NCBI GenBank assembly: GCA_903930515.1
Contig: CAIYYW010000350.1
Coordinates: forward strand, 1-6,819
DNA length: 6,819 nt
Reading direction: 5' to 3'
Source: an uncultured delta proteobacterium
Lineage (GTDB): Bacteria > RBG-13-61-14 > DRUE01
In this document: positions 1 to 6,773 of the stretch, one piece after another
Numbering within the stretch: the stretch's first letter is position 1
How the letters are laid out: the number at the start of each line of letters is the position of its first letter
The notes under the pieces: generated by a model
Told to the model about the DNA's origin: nothing
The model's input: the letters and a program-made list of their open reading frames with translations, nothing else
The model's database searches: none
Made by a program: the position numbers and the translations under genes

Positions 1-140
1 ATTAATGTAGATGGGCGGGGGAGGAAGGAAGAAGATGGAAAGGGTTCCAGGGTAAAACAAAAGGAGAATCAAGGCCGTAGGCGGTTGAAATCGGAAACCA
101 TTATCATCCGTTCAATCAAGGGTTGGATTTTAAACTTTGA

Positions 141-1631
141 CTAAAATAATAGAAGCAAGCTGAAGGATTTTATTGCCAGTTTGCGAATAGAGCGGAAGAG
201 GTTGTCCGTTTTTGAAAAAGAAGAGAAGGATTTTCTGAGTCCCCACCAGATCCTCCGAATAATCATGGTATTTTTTGGAAACCACCAGAGAATTTTCAAA
301 ATAATTGACAAACGGAAATAGAATTTTCGATAGGCATCCCGCCGGATTTCCTGCCCGTCATAGGGGGTGACCCGGGAATAAAACGGGGTCTCGCTGTTGT
401 AGTAGAAGTCAGACCAGTGGTAGTCCGAAAAGTCAAAGTCAGGGTAATGCTGCCGGACGATTTCAAACAGATCGGTCCTGGGATAGACCACCACACTAAA
501 AAATACGCAGCGCAGTATTTTGGAATTCATAATCCAATCCAGGGTCATTTGAATCTCTTCCGGGACTTCGGTCGGAAACCCGAGCATGACAAATGCTTGC
601 GGAATGATGCCTTCCTGGTAGGTCCATTCAATCGCCTGCTTGGCTTTTTCCAGATCAAGGTTTTTGCCGATCAGTTTCTGGAGCCGGGGAGACGCCGTCT
701 CAATCGCATAGGTGATGGAATAGCAGCCCGCGGCTTTCAGCTTCTGGATCAATTCCCGGTCCATCAGATCCGCGCGGACCCCGTTCGGGAATGAGATGCT
801 GACCTCAATATCCTGGTTCACAATCTCATCGCAAATATTCTTGGCGCGGGCAAGGTCAAAGTTGAAGATGTCATCACAAATCTGGATCTCCTTGACCTTG
901 TAGAAGCCTCTCAGAAGCTTAATTTCATCAATCACATTTTCCCCCGAACGCTTTCTCACTCTTTTGCCGAAGAGATGATGGCAATAGGCGCATTTGAACG
1001 GGCAGCCGCGGCTGGTGAAGATGATTGCCCAGGGACGGGAATGGCAATAGCCGTTCATAGAGATCTGGCGCGAGTACCGTTCAAAATCAATATAGTCCCA
1101 GGCAGGGAAGGGGATGCCATCCAAGTTTTCAATAAAATCTTGTTCCGGGGGGGTCAGAACAACCTTGTCCTCAATCCGTAGCGCCAGCCCGGGAACCTTA
1201 TCAATGGGATCATTTCTCTCCAGAGCCTCTAACAGCGCCGGGAAGGTCCGCTCGGCCTCGTTCAAGCAAACATAGTCAATGTTTTTATTCAAAAGCGCCC
1301 GGTCGTAAAACAATGAGCCGTGCGGACCGCCCAGCACGACTTTGACCTGGGGATTTTCTTCTTTAAAAACCCTTGCCGCATCCTCCATCTCGCCGGCCTC
1401 TTCGGTCAAAGCGCTAAAGCCTACCAGGTCCGGGCTGAAATCCTTGAACTGTTTGAGTAAATCTTCAGTGGTGAGATCATAAAGCGCCTGTTCAATAAAT
1501 TTTATCCGGTATTTGCCCCCATAACGCTGGCGTAAAATAGCGATCAAATACAGCAACCCTAAAGGTTGTCCGAAGGTATCATGTTGACGCCATCTCCCGG
1601 GCTTAACCAGCATTATTTTCTTTAATTCCAT
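141..1631 (-). CDS. B12-binding domain radical SAM enzyme, substrate unknown
   Basis: The 496-residue product has the two-domain layout of cobalamin-dependent radical SAM enzymes. Residues about 3-140 look like a Rossmann-type B12-binding domain: IMLVKPG near the start, PDLVGFSAL at 67-75, VVLGGPHGS at 98-106, and LNEAE at 123-127 where the family usually has GE-E. Residues about 200-400 form the radical SAM barrel. The 4Fe-4S motif is CPFKCAYC, with Cys210, Cys214 and Cys217, followed by FPNGVRAD (281-288), YAIETAS (308-314) and LGFPTE (350-355). Such enzymes bind SAM, a 4Fe-4S cluster and cobalamin, and carry out methylations or rearrangements; the substrate cannot be read from sequence. 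The C-terminus (about 440-496) is basic with hydrophobic, Trp-rich patches and ends SLLLLF, which suggests membrane association. Start: ATG at 1631; an in-frame TTG at 1640 lies closer to the AAGG-type Shine-Dalgarno and would add three residues. The gene is divergent from the pst operon and visibly AT-richer. Family assignment is firm; function is unknown. Confidence 0.9.
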   Translation of the reverse strand: MELKKIMLVKPGRWRQHDTFGQPLGLLYLIAILRQRYGGKYRIKFIEQALYDLTTEDLLKQFKDFSPDLVGFSALTEEAGEMEDAARVFKEENPQVKVVLGGPHGSLFYDRALLNKNIDYVCLNEAERTFPALLEALERNDPIDKVPGLALRIEDKVVLTPPEQDFIENLDGIPFPAWDYIDFERYSRQISMNGYCHSRPWAIIFTSRGCPFKCAYCHHLFGKRVRKRSGENVIDEIKLLRGFYKVKEIQICDDIFNFDLARAKNICDEIVNQDIEVSISFPNGVRADLMDRELIQKLKAAGCYSITYAIETASPRLQKLIGKNLDLEKAKQAIEWTYQEGIIPQAFVMLGFPTEVPEEIQMTLDWIMNSKILRCVFFSVVVYPRTDLFEIVRQHYPDFDFSDYHWSDFYYNSETPFYSRVTPYDGQEIRRDAYRKFYFRLSIILKILWWFPKNTMIIRRIWWGLRKSFSSFSKTDNLFRSIRKLAIKSFSLLLLF

Positions 1632-1680
1632 AATACCCAATGTTACCTTAGCAGATTTTTTAAAAAAGTAAATACTTACT

Positions 1681-1825
1681 CCGGGGGTGCGATATAGTTG
1701 GTGATATCTATGGATTCTCCCTTTGGAGGCTCAGATTGTCGCGCCCAGAAAGGGCAGGGCAAGCCCGACCTAGGCGGGTTCCTAACATAGGGGTAATTTA
1801 TCACCATTTATGCGGAACCCCCCGG
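1681..1825. repeat. 145-bp segment with imperfect terminal inverted repeats (MITE-like or long hairpin)
   Basis: The left end (1681-1706) starts CCGGGGG and ends GGTGATA. The right end (1799-1825) starts TATCACC and ends CCCCCCGG. Read as inverted repeats with one gap, they match at about 20 of 27 positions, with perfect outer (7 of 8) and inner (8 bp) blocks. Further in, CTATG (1708-1712) can pair with CATAG (1786-1790). The centre holds a short GCCC/GGGC hairpin (about 1743-1755) and a CCCG/CGGG hairpin around CCTAGG (about 1765-1779). No protein is encoded and no clear target-site duplication is visible. The segment could be a small non-autonomous element, a structured leader of the minus-strand gene, or a chance palindrome. 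It ends 15 bp before the pst -35 box. Confidence 0.35.
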
Positions 1826-1839
1826 TTTTGTTTTTTTAC

Positions 1840-1868
1840 TTGACAAGCCCTTATAAGAGTGTCATAAT
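1840..1868 (+). promoter_or_regulatory. sigma70-type promoter of the pst operon
   Basis: A perfect -35 hexamer TTGACA (1840-1845) is followed after 17 bp by CATAAT (1863-1868), a 5-of-6 match to TATAAT. A run of seven T (1831-1837) just upstream resembles an UP element. Transcription would start near 1875, giving a leader of about 130 nt before pstS. TGTCATAATA (1860-1869) overlaps the -10 and resembles half of a Pho box. An alternative -10, TAAAAT, lies at 1882-1887. The promoter is a motif call from sequence only. Confidence 0.6.
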
Positions 1869-1874
1869 AGCCTT

Positions 1875-2004
1875 GCTTGACTAAAATAAGGGTGTTCCAT
1901 TTGTTCTTTGTCAGTAGAATCAATTAGTTATTACGATATAGGGTATGCGGATGATCAGCAACTTGTAAATTGGGATGTTTATTTAACGGCAAAAGGAGCG
2001 GAAG
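1875..2004 (+). other. 5' untranslated leader of pstS
   Basis: About 130 nt lie between the inferred transcription start and the pstS ATG. The stretch is AT-rich. I see no stable hairpin, no convincing leader peptide and no riboswitch signature. It ends with a strong Shine-Dalgarno AAGGAG (1993-1998), six bases before the start codon. The exact 5' end depends on the promoter inference. Confidence 0.4.
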
Positions 2005-2964
2005 ATGAAGAAGAAAATTATAGCTGGCTTGGTGATCATTCTGGTTCAGGCTTTTGTCGCGGTTTCTATTTATTCGGCGGAAGCTCCGAAGTTGGAAGGG
2101 ACGATCACGGTTTCCGGCGCATGGGCGTTGTATCCGATGGCAGTGAAATGGGCGGAGGAGTATCAAAAGCTGAATCCCAAGGTTAAGATAGACATTTCCG
2201 CGGGGGGCGCAGGCAAGGGGATGGCGGACGCCCTGGCCGGGGTGGTTGATGTCGGGATGGTTTCGCGGGACATCTATCCGGAAGAAGTGACCAAGGGCGC
2301 CTGGTATGTCGGGGTGACCAAGGACGCGGTGGTTCCGGTGATCAACGAGTTGAATCCGGTAGCCCAGGACCTTCTGAGCAAAGGGGTTAAACGAGAGACC
2401 TTTATCGCGATCTGGGTTACGGAACTGGCCAAAACCTGGAGTGATGTGAGCGGAACCCAGGTGAAAGATCAGATCAACACTTACACCCGGTCGGACGCTT
2501 GCGGCGCGGGCGAGGTCTGGGCTAAATATTTGGGCAAGAAGCAGGAGGATTTGCGGGGCGTGGGCGTTTACGGGGATCCGGGAATCGCCGAGGCGGTCCG
2601 GCGGGACGCGCTGGGGATCGGCTATAACAATATCAATTACGCCTATGACGCTAAAACCAAAAAGCCGATCCAGGGCTTGAAGGTGGTTCCGCTGGACCTG
2701 AATGGAAACGGCAAGCTGGATCCGGAGGAAAGTTTTTACGGCACTTTGCCGGAGCTGATGAAGGCGATCATTGATGACAAATATCCGTCTCCTCCGGCGC
2801 GCGAATTGAATTTTGTCTGCAAGGGCAACCCGCAGAGTCCTCTGGTGAAGGCTTTTATCAAATGGGTGCTCACCGACGGGCAGAAGTTCGTTCCGGAAAC
2901 CGGTTACATCAATTTATCCCAGGCCCGTCTTGATGCGCAATTGAAAAAAATGGACGGCAAATAA
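2005..2964 (+). CDS. pstS: periplasmic phosphate-binding protein of the Pst ABC transporter
   Basis: This 319-residue protein is the periplasmic receptor that binds inorganic phosphate and delivers it to PstC/PstA. Residues 1 to about 25-27 form a signal peptide: a basic MKKK start, a hydrophobic core, and likely cleavage around YSAEA. The mature part has the PBP-like pattern of the PstS family: VSGAWALYP (36-44), SAGGAGKGM (65-73), VDVGMVSR (81-88) and YTRSDACGAGEVW (160-172). The last replaces the more familiar SDGSGT-type ligand loop. Residues 231-242 (DLNGNGKLDPEE) fit a canonical EF-hand calcium loop, which is not a standard PstS feature. The ATG is preceded by AAGGAG at six bases. It is the first gene of the pst operon, 22 nt before pstC. 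Assignment rests on both sequence and neighbours; another oxyanion is possible but less likely beside pstC, pstA and pstB. Confidence 0.92.
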   Translation: MKKKIIAGLVIILVQAFVAVSIYSAEAPKLEGTITVSGAWALYPMAVKWAEEYQKLNPKVKIDISAGGAGKGMADALAGVVDVGMVSRDIYPEEVTKGAWYVGVTKDAVVPVINELNPVAQDLLSKGVKRETFIAIWVTELAKTWSDVSGTQVKDQINTYTRSDACGAGEVWAKYLGKKQEDLRGVGVYGDPGIAEAVRRDALGIGYNNINYAYDAKTKKPIQGLKVVPLDLNGNGKLDPEESFYGTLPELMKAIIDDKYPSPPARELNFVCKGNPQSPLVKAFIKWVLTDGQKFVPETGYINLSQARLDAQLKKMDGK

Positions 2965-2986
2965 TCCCGATTAAAGGCGCGGTTTG

Positions 2987-3880
2987 ATGCGGGGAAAACG
3001 AGCAATCAAAGAAAAGGCCGCCCGGTATTTGATGCTGGCGATCACCGGCCTGTCCGGGCTGTTGATGTTCATTATGGTCTTCGCCTTATATTATCGGTCC
3101 CGGCCGATCCTTGCGCTCAAGCCCTTGACCTATCTGTTGTTGGACACGGTCTGGGCGCCTTCGCGCGGTGAATTCGGATTCCTGCCCTTCATCGCCGGCA
3201 CCCTCTGGGTGACTTTGGTCGCGGTGGCGATCGCGGTCCCGCTCTGCCTGCTCACCTCCATCTACCTCTCGGAATACGCCGGGAGCAGGATCCGGGAATG
3301 GTCCAAGCCTCCGATTGATCTGCTGGCCGGGATCCCCTCGGTGGTTTATGGGGTATGGGGACTGCTGGTGGTGGTGCCCCTGATCAAGGATCAGATCGCG
3401 CCGCTGTTCGGGAAATTTATCACCGGATATTGCGTGCTGGCCGGAGGGATCGTGCTCGCGATTATGGTCTTCCCGGTGATCATCCATGTCTCGGTGGAAG
3501 TGATGGGCTATGTTCCGCAGGAGATCCGCGAGGCCTCTTTGGCGGTCGGGGCCACCAAGTGGCAGACCGTGAAATTTGTGGTCTTGCGCAAGGCCCTGCC
3601 CGGGATCGTGGCCGCGGTCGTGCTCGGGTTGTCGCGCGCCTTCGGGGAAACCATGGCGGTTTTAATGGTGGCCGGGAATGTGGCGCGCCTGCCCAAATCC
3701 ATGTTTGACCCGGCTTACACCCTCCCGGCCCTGATCGCCAACAACTACGGCGAGATGCTTTCCATACCGTTATACGATTCCGCGCTCATGCTCGCGTCCT
3801 TCATCCTGCTGGTCGTGGTGCTGATTTTCAATATCATCTCCCGGATGTTCCTGGTCCGGATTGAAAGGAGAATCCAATAA
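2987..3880 (+). CDS. pstC: phosphate ABC transporter permease PstC
   Basis: This 297-residue inner-membrane protein is one half of the phosphate channel and pairs with PstA. About six membrane segments are visible, near residues 14-36, 68-93, 112-133, 148-172, 203-225 and 265-290. Between the fourth and fifth lies the cytoplasmic EAA loop that docks on PstB, starting REASLAVGATKWQTVKF at 181-197. Family-typical stretches include DLLAGIPSVVYGVWG (111-125) and LSRAFGETMAVLMVAGN (215-231). The length is normal for PstC. I chose the ATG at 2987, with an AAAGG Shine-Dalgarno nine bases upstream (2973-2977); a TTG directly before it (2984) is a possible alternative start. The stop TAA shares one base with the pstA start (TAATG), which points to translational coupling. 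Confidence 0.95.
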   Translation: MRGKRAIKEKAARYLMLAITGLSGLLMFIMVFALYYRSRPILALKPLTYLLLDTVWAPSRGEFGFLPFIAGTLWVTLVAVAIAVPLCLLTSIYLSEYAGSRIREWSKPPIDLLAGIPSVVYGVWGLLVVVPLIKDQIAPLFGKFITGYCVLAGGIVLAIMVFPVIIHVSVEVMGYVPQEIREASLAVGATKWQTVKFVVLRKALPGIVAAVVLGLSRAFGETMAVLMVAGNVARLPKSMFDPAYTLPALIANNYGEMLSIPLYDSALMLASFILLVVVLIFNIISRMFLVRIERRIQ

Positions 3881-4731
3881 TGGATTCCCGCAAAATTGAA
3901 GAAAATGTTTTCAAGGGGCTGATGATCTTTTCATCGCTCGTCATCTCCGCCGGCCTGCTCTGGATTTTGGCCGTGATCATCATCAAGGGCCTCCCGGCCA
4001 TGAACCTGGCGATGATCACCCAGGCGCCCAAAGGCGGGTTCTATCTGGGAAAAGAAGGCGGAATCCTCAACGCGATCGTAGGCTCGCTCCTGTTGGCCGG
4101 GGGGGCCACCGCTCTCGCCCTGTTCCTGAGCCTGCCCCTGGTGCTGTATCTGAATGTGTATCTCAAAAAAGGGGCGCGGCTCGCGGTCTTCACCAGGTTT
4201 TCCCTTGATGTCCTGTGGGGAGTCCCCTCCATTGTCTATGGCGCGTTCGGGTTCACCCTGATGCTCTTCTTCGGACTAAGAGCCTCGCTCTTGGGGGGAA
4301 TTATCGCGGTGGCGCTTTTGATTTTTCCCATTATGTGCCGGGCAATGGATGAAGTGATGCAGATGATCCCGCAGGAGCTGATGAACGCGTCCTATTCCCT
4401 CGGGTCCACCCGGTGGGAAACCGCGTTCAAGGTGGTGGTGAGACAGGCCTTGCCCGGAATCCTGACCGCGATCCTGATCGCGTTCGGGAGAGGGATCGGG
4501 GACGCGGCCTCGGTTATCTTCACCGCCGGGTTCACCGATTCCGTTTCCTTTTCCCTGTTCCGGCCGGTGGCGACCCTGCCGTTGGCTATTTTCTACCAAC
4601 TCGGCACCCCCTTTCCCGAGGTGCAGGCGCGCGCGCACGCCTCTTCCCTGATCCTGACCATCATCATTATAACCATCAGCATTGGCGCTCGGATTCTGAC
4701 CAAGCGCTTCCAGGGTTATGTGGTGAAATAG
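3880..4731 (+). CDS. pstA: phosphate ABC transporter permease PstA
   Basis: This 283-residue inner-membrane permease completes the phosphate channel with PstC. Membrane segments fall near residues 15-36, 66-94, 112-132, 137-157, 191-214 and 256-274. The EAA loop starts at about 168 (MNASYSLGSTRWETAFKVV) and continues to RQALPGI. Family-typical stretches are DVLWGVPSIVYGAFGF (110-125) and GRGIGDAASVIFTAG (203-217); the GDAA here corresponds to the GE-A found in many PstA and PstC proteins. The ATG overlaps the pstC stop by one base and has the Shine-Dalgarno AAAGGAG (3864-3870) nine bases upstream, inside the pstC coding region. The stop TAG overlaps the Shine-Dalgarno of pstB. Assigned as PstA rather than a second PstC by gene order and these motifs. 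Confidence 0.95.
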   Translation: MDSRKIEENVFKGLMIFSSLVISAGLLWILAVIIIKGLPAMNLAMITQAPKGGFYLGKEGGILNAIVGSLLLAGGATALALFLSLPLVLYLNVYLKKGARLAVFTRFSLDVLWGVPSIVYGAFGFTLMLFFGLRASLLGGIIAVALLIFPIMCRAMDEVMQMIPQELMNASYSLGSTRWETAFKVVVRQALPGILTAILIAFGRGIGDAASVIFTAGFTDSVSFSLFRPVATLPLAIFYQLGTPFPEVQARAHASSLILTIIIITISIGARILTKRFQGYVVK

Positions 4732-4740
4732 GAGAGAAAA

Positions 4741-5502
4741 ATGGAATTTAAAAACCATATCTGCGTCCAGAATCTGAATGTTTACTACGGAAAGGTCCAG
4801 GCGCTCAAGAACATCTCGGTGGAGATCCCGGACAAAAAAATCACCGTGATCATCGGCCCGTCCGGGTGCGGTAAAACCACTTTGCTCAAATCCTTCAACC
4901 GGCTGATTGACCTGATGGATAATGTCAAGGCGACCGGGAAGATTTTGGTGGACGGCGAGGACATCCTGGACCCGAAGGCGGAAGTGGTGGATATCCGGAA
5001 GAAGATGGGGCTGCTTTCTCAAAAGCCCTATCCGCTGCCGATGTCTATTTACGATAATGTGGCGTACGGACCGAGAATCCACGGGACCAAGGGCAGGAAA
5101 GAGTTGGACCAAATTGTGGAATACCGTCTGAAGGAATCCAGCCTGTGGGAAGAGGTCAAGGACCGCCTTCACGACCCGGCCTCAAGGCTCTCGGTCGGTC
5201 AGCAGCAGAGGCTCTGCCTGGCAAGGGGACTCGCGGTGGAGCCGGAAATTATTCTGGGAGACGAGCCGACTTCCGCTCTGGACCCGAATTCCAGCCAGCG
5301 GATCGAGCAGAAATTTTTGGAGTTGAAAGACCGTTACACCATCGTGGTGGTCACGCATATTCTGCGGCAGGCCAAGCGGATCGCGGATTATGTGCTGTTT
5401 TTATATATGGGGGAATTGATTGAGCACGGACCGGCGCGGGAGATTTTTGAAAATCCCAAGCAAAAACTCACCCGCGAATACATCCAGGGAAGCATCAGTT
5501 GA
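4741..5502 (+). CDS. pstB: phosphate ABC transporter ATP-binding protein PstB
   Basis: This 253-residue cytoplasmic ATPase powers phosphate import by binding the EAA loops of PstC and PstA. All nucleotide-binding motifs are present: Walker A GPSGCGKTT (39-47), Q-loop glutamine Gln94 in LLSQKPYPLPMSIYDNVAYG, signature LSVGQQQR (150-157), Walker B EIILGDE (169-175) with catalytic Glu175, D-loop SALD (178-181) and switch His206 (VVVTH). The MSIYDNVAYGPRIHG stretch is diagnostic of PstB among ABC ATPases. Two positions depart from the common family pattern: Val152 for the first Gly of LSGGQ, and Ile207 where THN is usual. Neither removes a catalytic residue. The Shine-Dalgarno AGGAG (4730-4734) overlaps the pstA stop and lies six bases before the ATG. 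Length is normal. Confidence 0.96.
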   Translation: MEFKNHICVQNLNVYYGKVQALKNISVEIPDKKITVIIGPSGCGKTTLLKSFNRLIDLMDNVKATGKILVDGEDILDPKAEVVDIRKKMGLLSQKPYPLPMSIYDNVAYGPRIHGTKGRKELDQIVEYRLKESSLWEEVKDRLHDPASRLSVGQQQRLCLARGLAVEPEIILGDEPTSALDPNSSQRIEQKFLELKDRYTIVVVTHILRQAKRIADYVLFLYMGELIEHGPAREIFENPKQKLTREYIQGSIS

Positions 5503-5559
5503 AAATGTCGGATCGGTGGATTCGGGAAAACCAGGGAAAAGGTTCAGAAGGAGAAGAAA

Positions 5560-6714
5560 ATGAAGAAGGCGGGTTTGATCTTGGCGATGCTGATGATTTT
5601 GGGATGGGCCTCTTTAAGCAAGGCGGATCCCGCGGTTAATCTCAGCGGATATGTCCTGGCCAATTTCCAGGAGTATCTAAACGAGGAAGGCAAATATTCC
5701 GTGGTTCTGGACGGGAGCGATTGGGTGGATCAGGGGCCGAAGGGATTTAATCAGTTTGACCTCACCCGCGCCTACCTGACCTTTTCCGCGGACTGGAACG
5801 ACAAACTCTATTCCAATGTGACCACCGATATCAAGGCCGACCCGGACGGGGTGCGGCGACTCTTTCTTAAATTCGCCTATGTGGACATCAAGAATCTCTG
5901 GCCGGACAGCAAGGTTCGGTTCGGGCTTCAGGAGGTCCCCTGGGGTTCTTATGACGACAATATGCTCTGGCGCTACCGGATGGTGGAGCAGGGTTTTTAC
6001 AGCTACTGGGGAACCTTTGCCACCGCGGACTACGGCCTGTCGGTTTTGGGGAGCGTGTTTGACAAGAAATTGTTATACCATCTGGCGGTTCTCAACGGCG
6101 AGGGCGGATCCGGGGTAGAGACCGACCGGTTCAAGGAATATGTGGGACGGCTGACCCTGGACCTTGGCTCTCCGGACACCTTCCGGATCTATCCCAGCAT
6201 CGGCTATTCCAGCCATCGCTTCAATGATAATGACGGGTTCATAGACGATGTCCTGATGACCGGGCTGGGGATGGACTTCTGGAGGATCCATCTGGCCGGG
6301 GAATATTTCCAGGGAATTTTAACCATGACCGGAGGATCGTATCCCCTGGCGCGCGGGGTCTGGCCGACCGGAGCGGTGGACGCGCTCAAGGCCACCGCGG
6401 AGCCGGAAGATTTCCTGGAGGACGATTCCGCGGTCAACTACGGCGGGTATGCGATTTACACTGACATCAAGCTGGCGGACAAGCTGAATTTATTCGGCAG
6501 GTATGACCGGTATCAGCCCAATACCGACCCGGATTTAGACCGCCTTGATGAGACGATGTGGACCGCGGGAATTTGCTATCATCCCTATGATCCCCTCTGG
6601 GTCACCCTGGACTACCGCCAGAACAGCTTCGGCGATCCCGACCCGGATAATGACGGACAGGACGAGTTGCCGCCGGTCTCGGTTATCTATACCCATTGGA
6701 AAATCGTCTACTAA
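5560..6714 (+). CDS. outer-membrane porin, phosphate-selective OprP/OprO-like
   Basis: This 384-residue protein has an N-terminal signal peptide with likely cleavage after SKA (residue 22). The rest alternates short amphipathic beta strands with turns rich in Asp, Asn and Gly and ends in HWKIVY, the terminal aromatic residue expected for Bam-assembled barrels. NQFDLTRAYLTFSADWNDKL (64-83) and TAGICYHPYDPLWVTLDYRQN (335-355) resemble the early strand and penultimate strands of the porin O/P family. It would pass phosphate or another anion into the periplasm for PstS. This is inferred from family resemblance and position; the selectivity residues cannot be mapped by eye. DPDNDG (361-366) is a DxDxDG calcium-type turn. 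The ATG has AAGGAG (5548-5553) six bases upstream. The gene lies 57 nt after pstB with no terminator between, so it is probably the last gene of the operon. It is slightly shorter than typical OprP. Confidence 0.8.
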   Translation: MKKAGLILAMLMILGWASLSKADPAVNLSGYVLANFQEYLNEEGKYSVVLDGSDWVDQGPKGFNQFDLTRAYLTFSADWNDKLYSNVTTDIKADPDGVRRLFLKFAYVDIKNLWPDSKVRFGLQEVPWGSYDDNMLWRYRMVEQGFYSYWGTFATADYGLSVLGSVFDKKLLYHLAVLNGEGGSGVETDRFKEYVGRLTLDLGSPDTFRIYPSIGYSSHRFNDNDGFIDDVLMTGLGMDFWRIHLAGEYFQGILTMTGGSYPLARGVWPTGAVDALKATAEPEDFLEDDSAVNYGGYAIYTDIKLADKLNLFGRYDRYQPNTDPDLDRLDETMWTAGICYHPYDPLWVTLDYRQNSFGDPDPDNDGQDELPPVSVIYTHWKIVY

Positions 6715-6735
6715 AAAAGAAGCGGAATAGATCGG

Positions 6736-6773
6736 AAAGCCGGGCTTATCCTTTAAGCCCGGCTTTTGCTTTT
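6736..6773 (+). terminator. intrinsic terminator of the pst-porin operon
   Basis: A perfect 13-bp stem (AAAGCCGGGCTTA at 6736-6748 with TAAGCCCGGCTTT at 6754-6766) closes a five-base loop and is followed by a T-rich tail interrupted by GC (to 6773). It starts 21 bases after the porin stop codon. The A-run on the left arm means it could also work for a convergent transcript from the right. Confidence 0.9.

Noticed and set aside
1-140. Purine-rich stretch with Shine-Dalgarno-like runs (for example AGGAAGG and AAAGGAG)
   Set aside because: The frames after these runs close within a few codons, and there is no terminator hairpin or RNA gene signature.
69-143. Read-through extension of the radical SAM gene past its TAG for 23 codons
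   Set aside because: The frame does stay open to a TGA at 69-71, but this length is common by chance and nothing suggests recoding of TAG.
1816-1837. AACC-CCCC-GGTT followed by a T-run as a plus-strand terminator
   Set aside because: The stem is only about 4-5 bp and no plus-strand gene lies upstream. The T-run is better explained as an AT-rich promoter-proximal element.
1908-2186. Plus-strand frame of 92 codons overlapping the leader and pstS start
   Set aside because: It overlaps pstS out of frame and has no Shine-Dalgarno; the downstream part is a shifted reading of pstS.
3086-3487. Minus-strand open frame of 133 codons inside pstC
   Set aside because: It is antisense to a clear permease gene, is rich in Arg, Asp, Gln and His, and has no recognisable domain.
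4276-5172. Long minus-strand open frame of 298 codons across pstA and pstB
   Set aside because: It lies antisense to two firmly identified genes, and its His-, Gln-, Asp- and Arg-rich translation looks like a shadow of GC-rich codons. No family features are visible.
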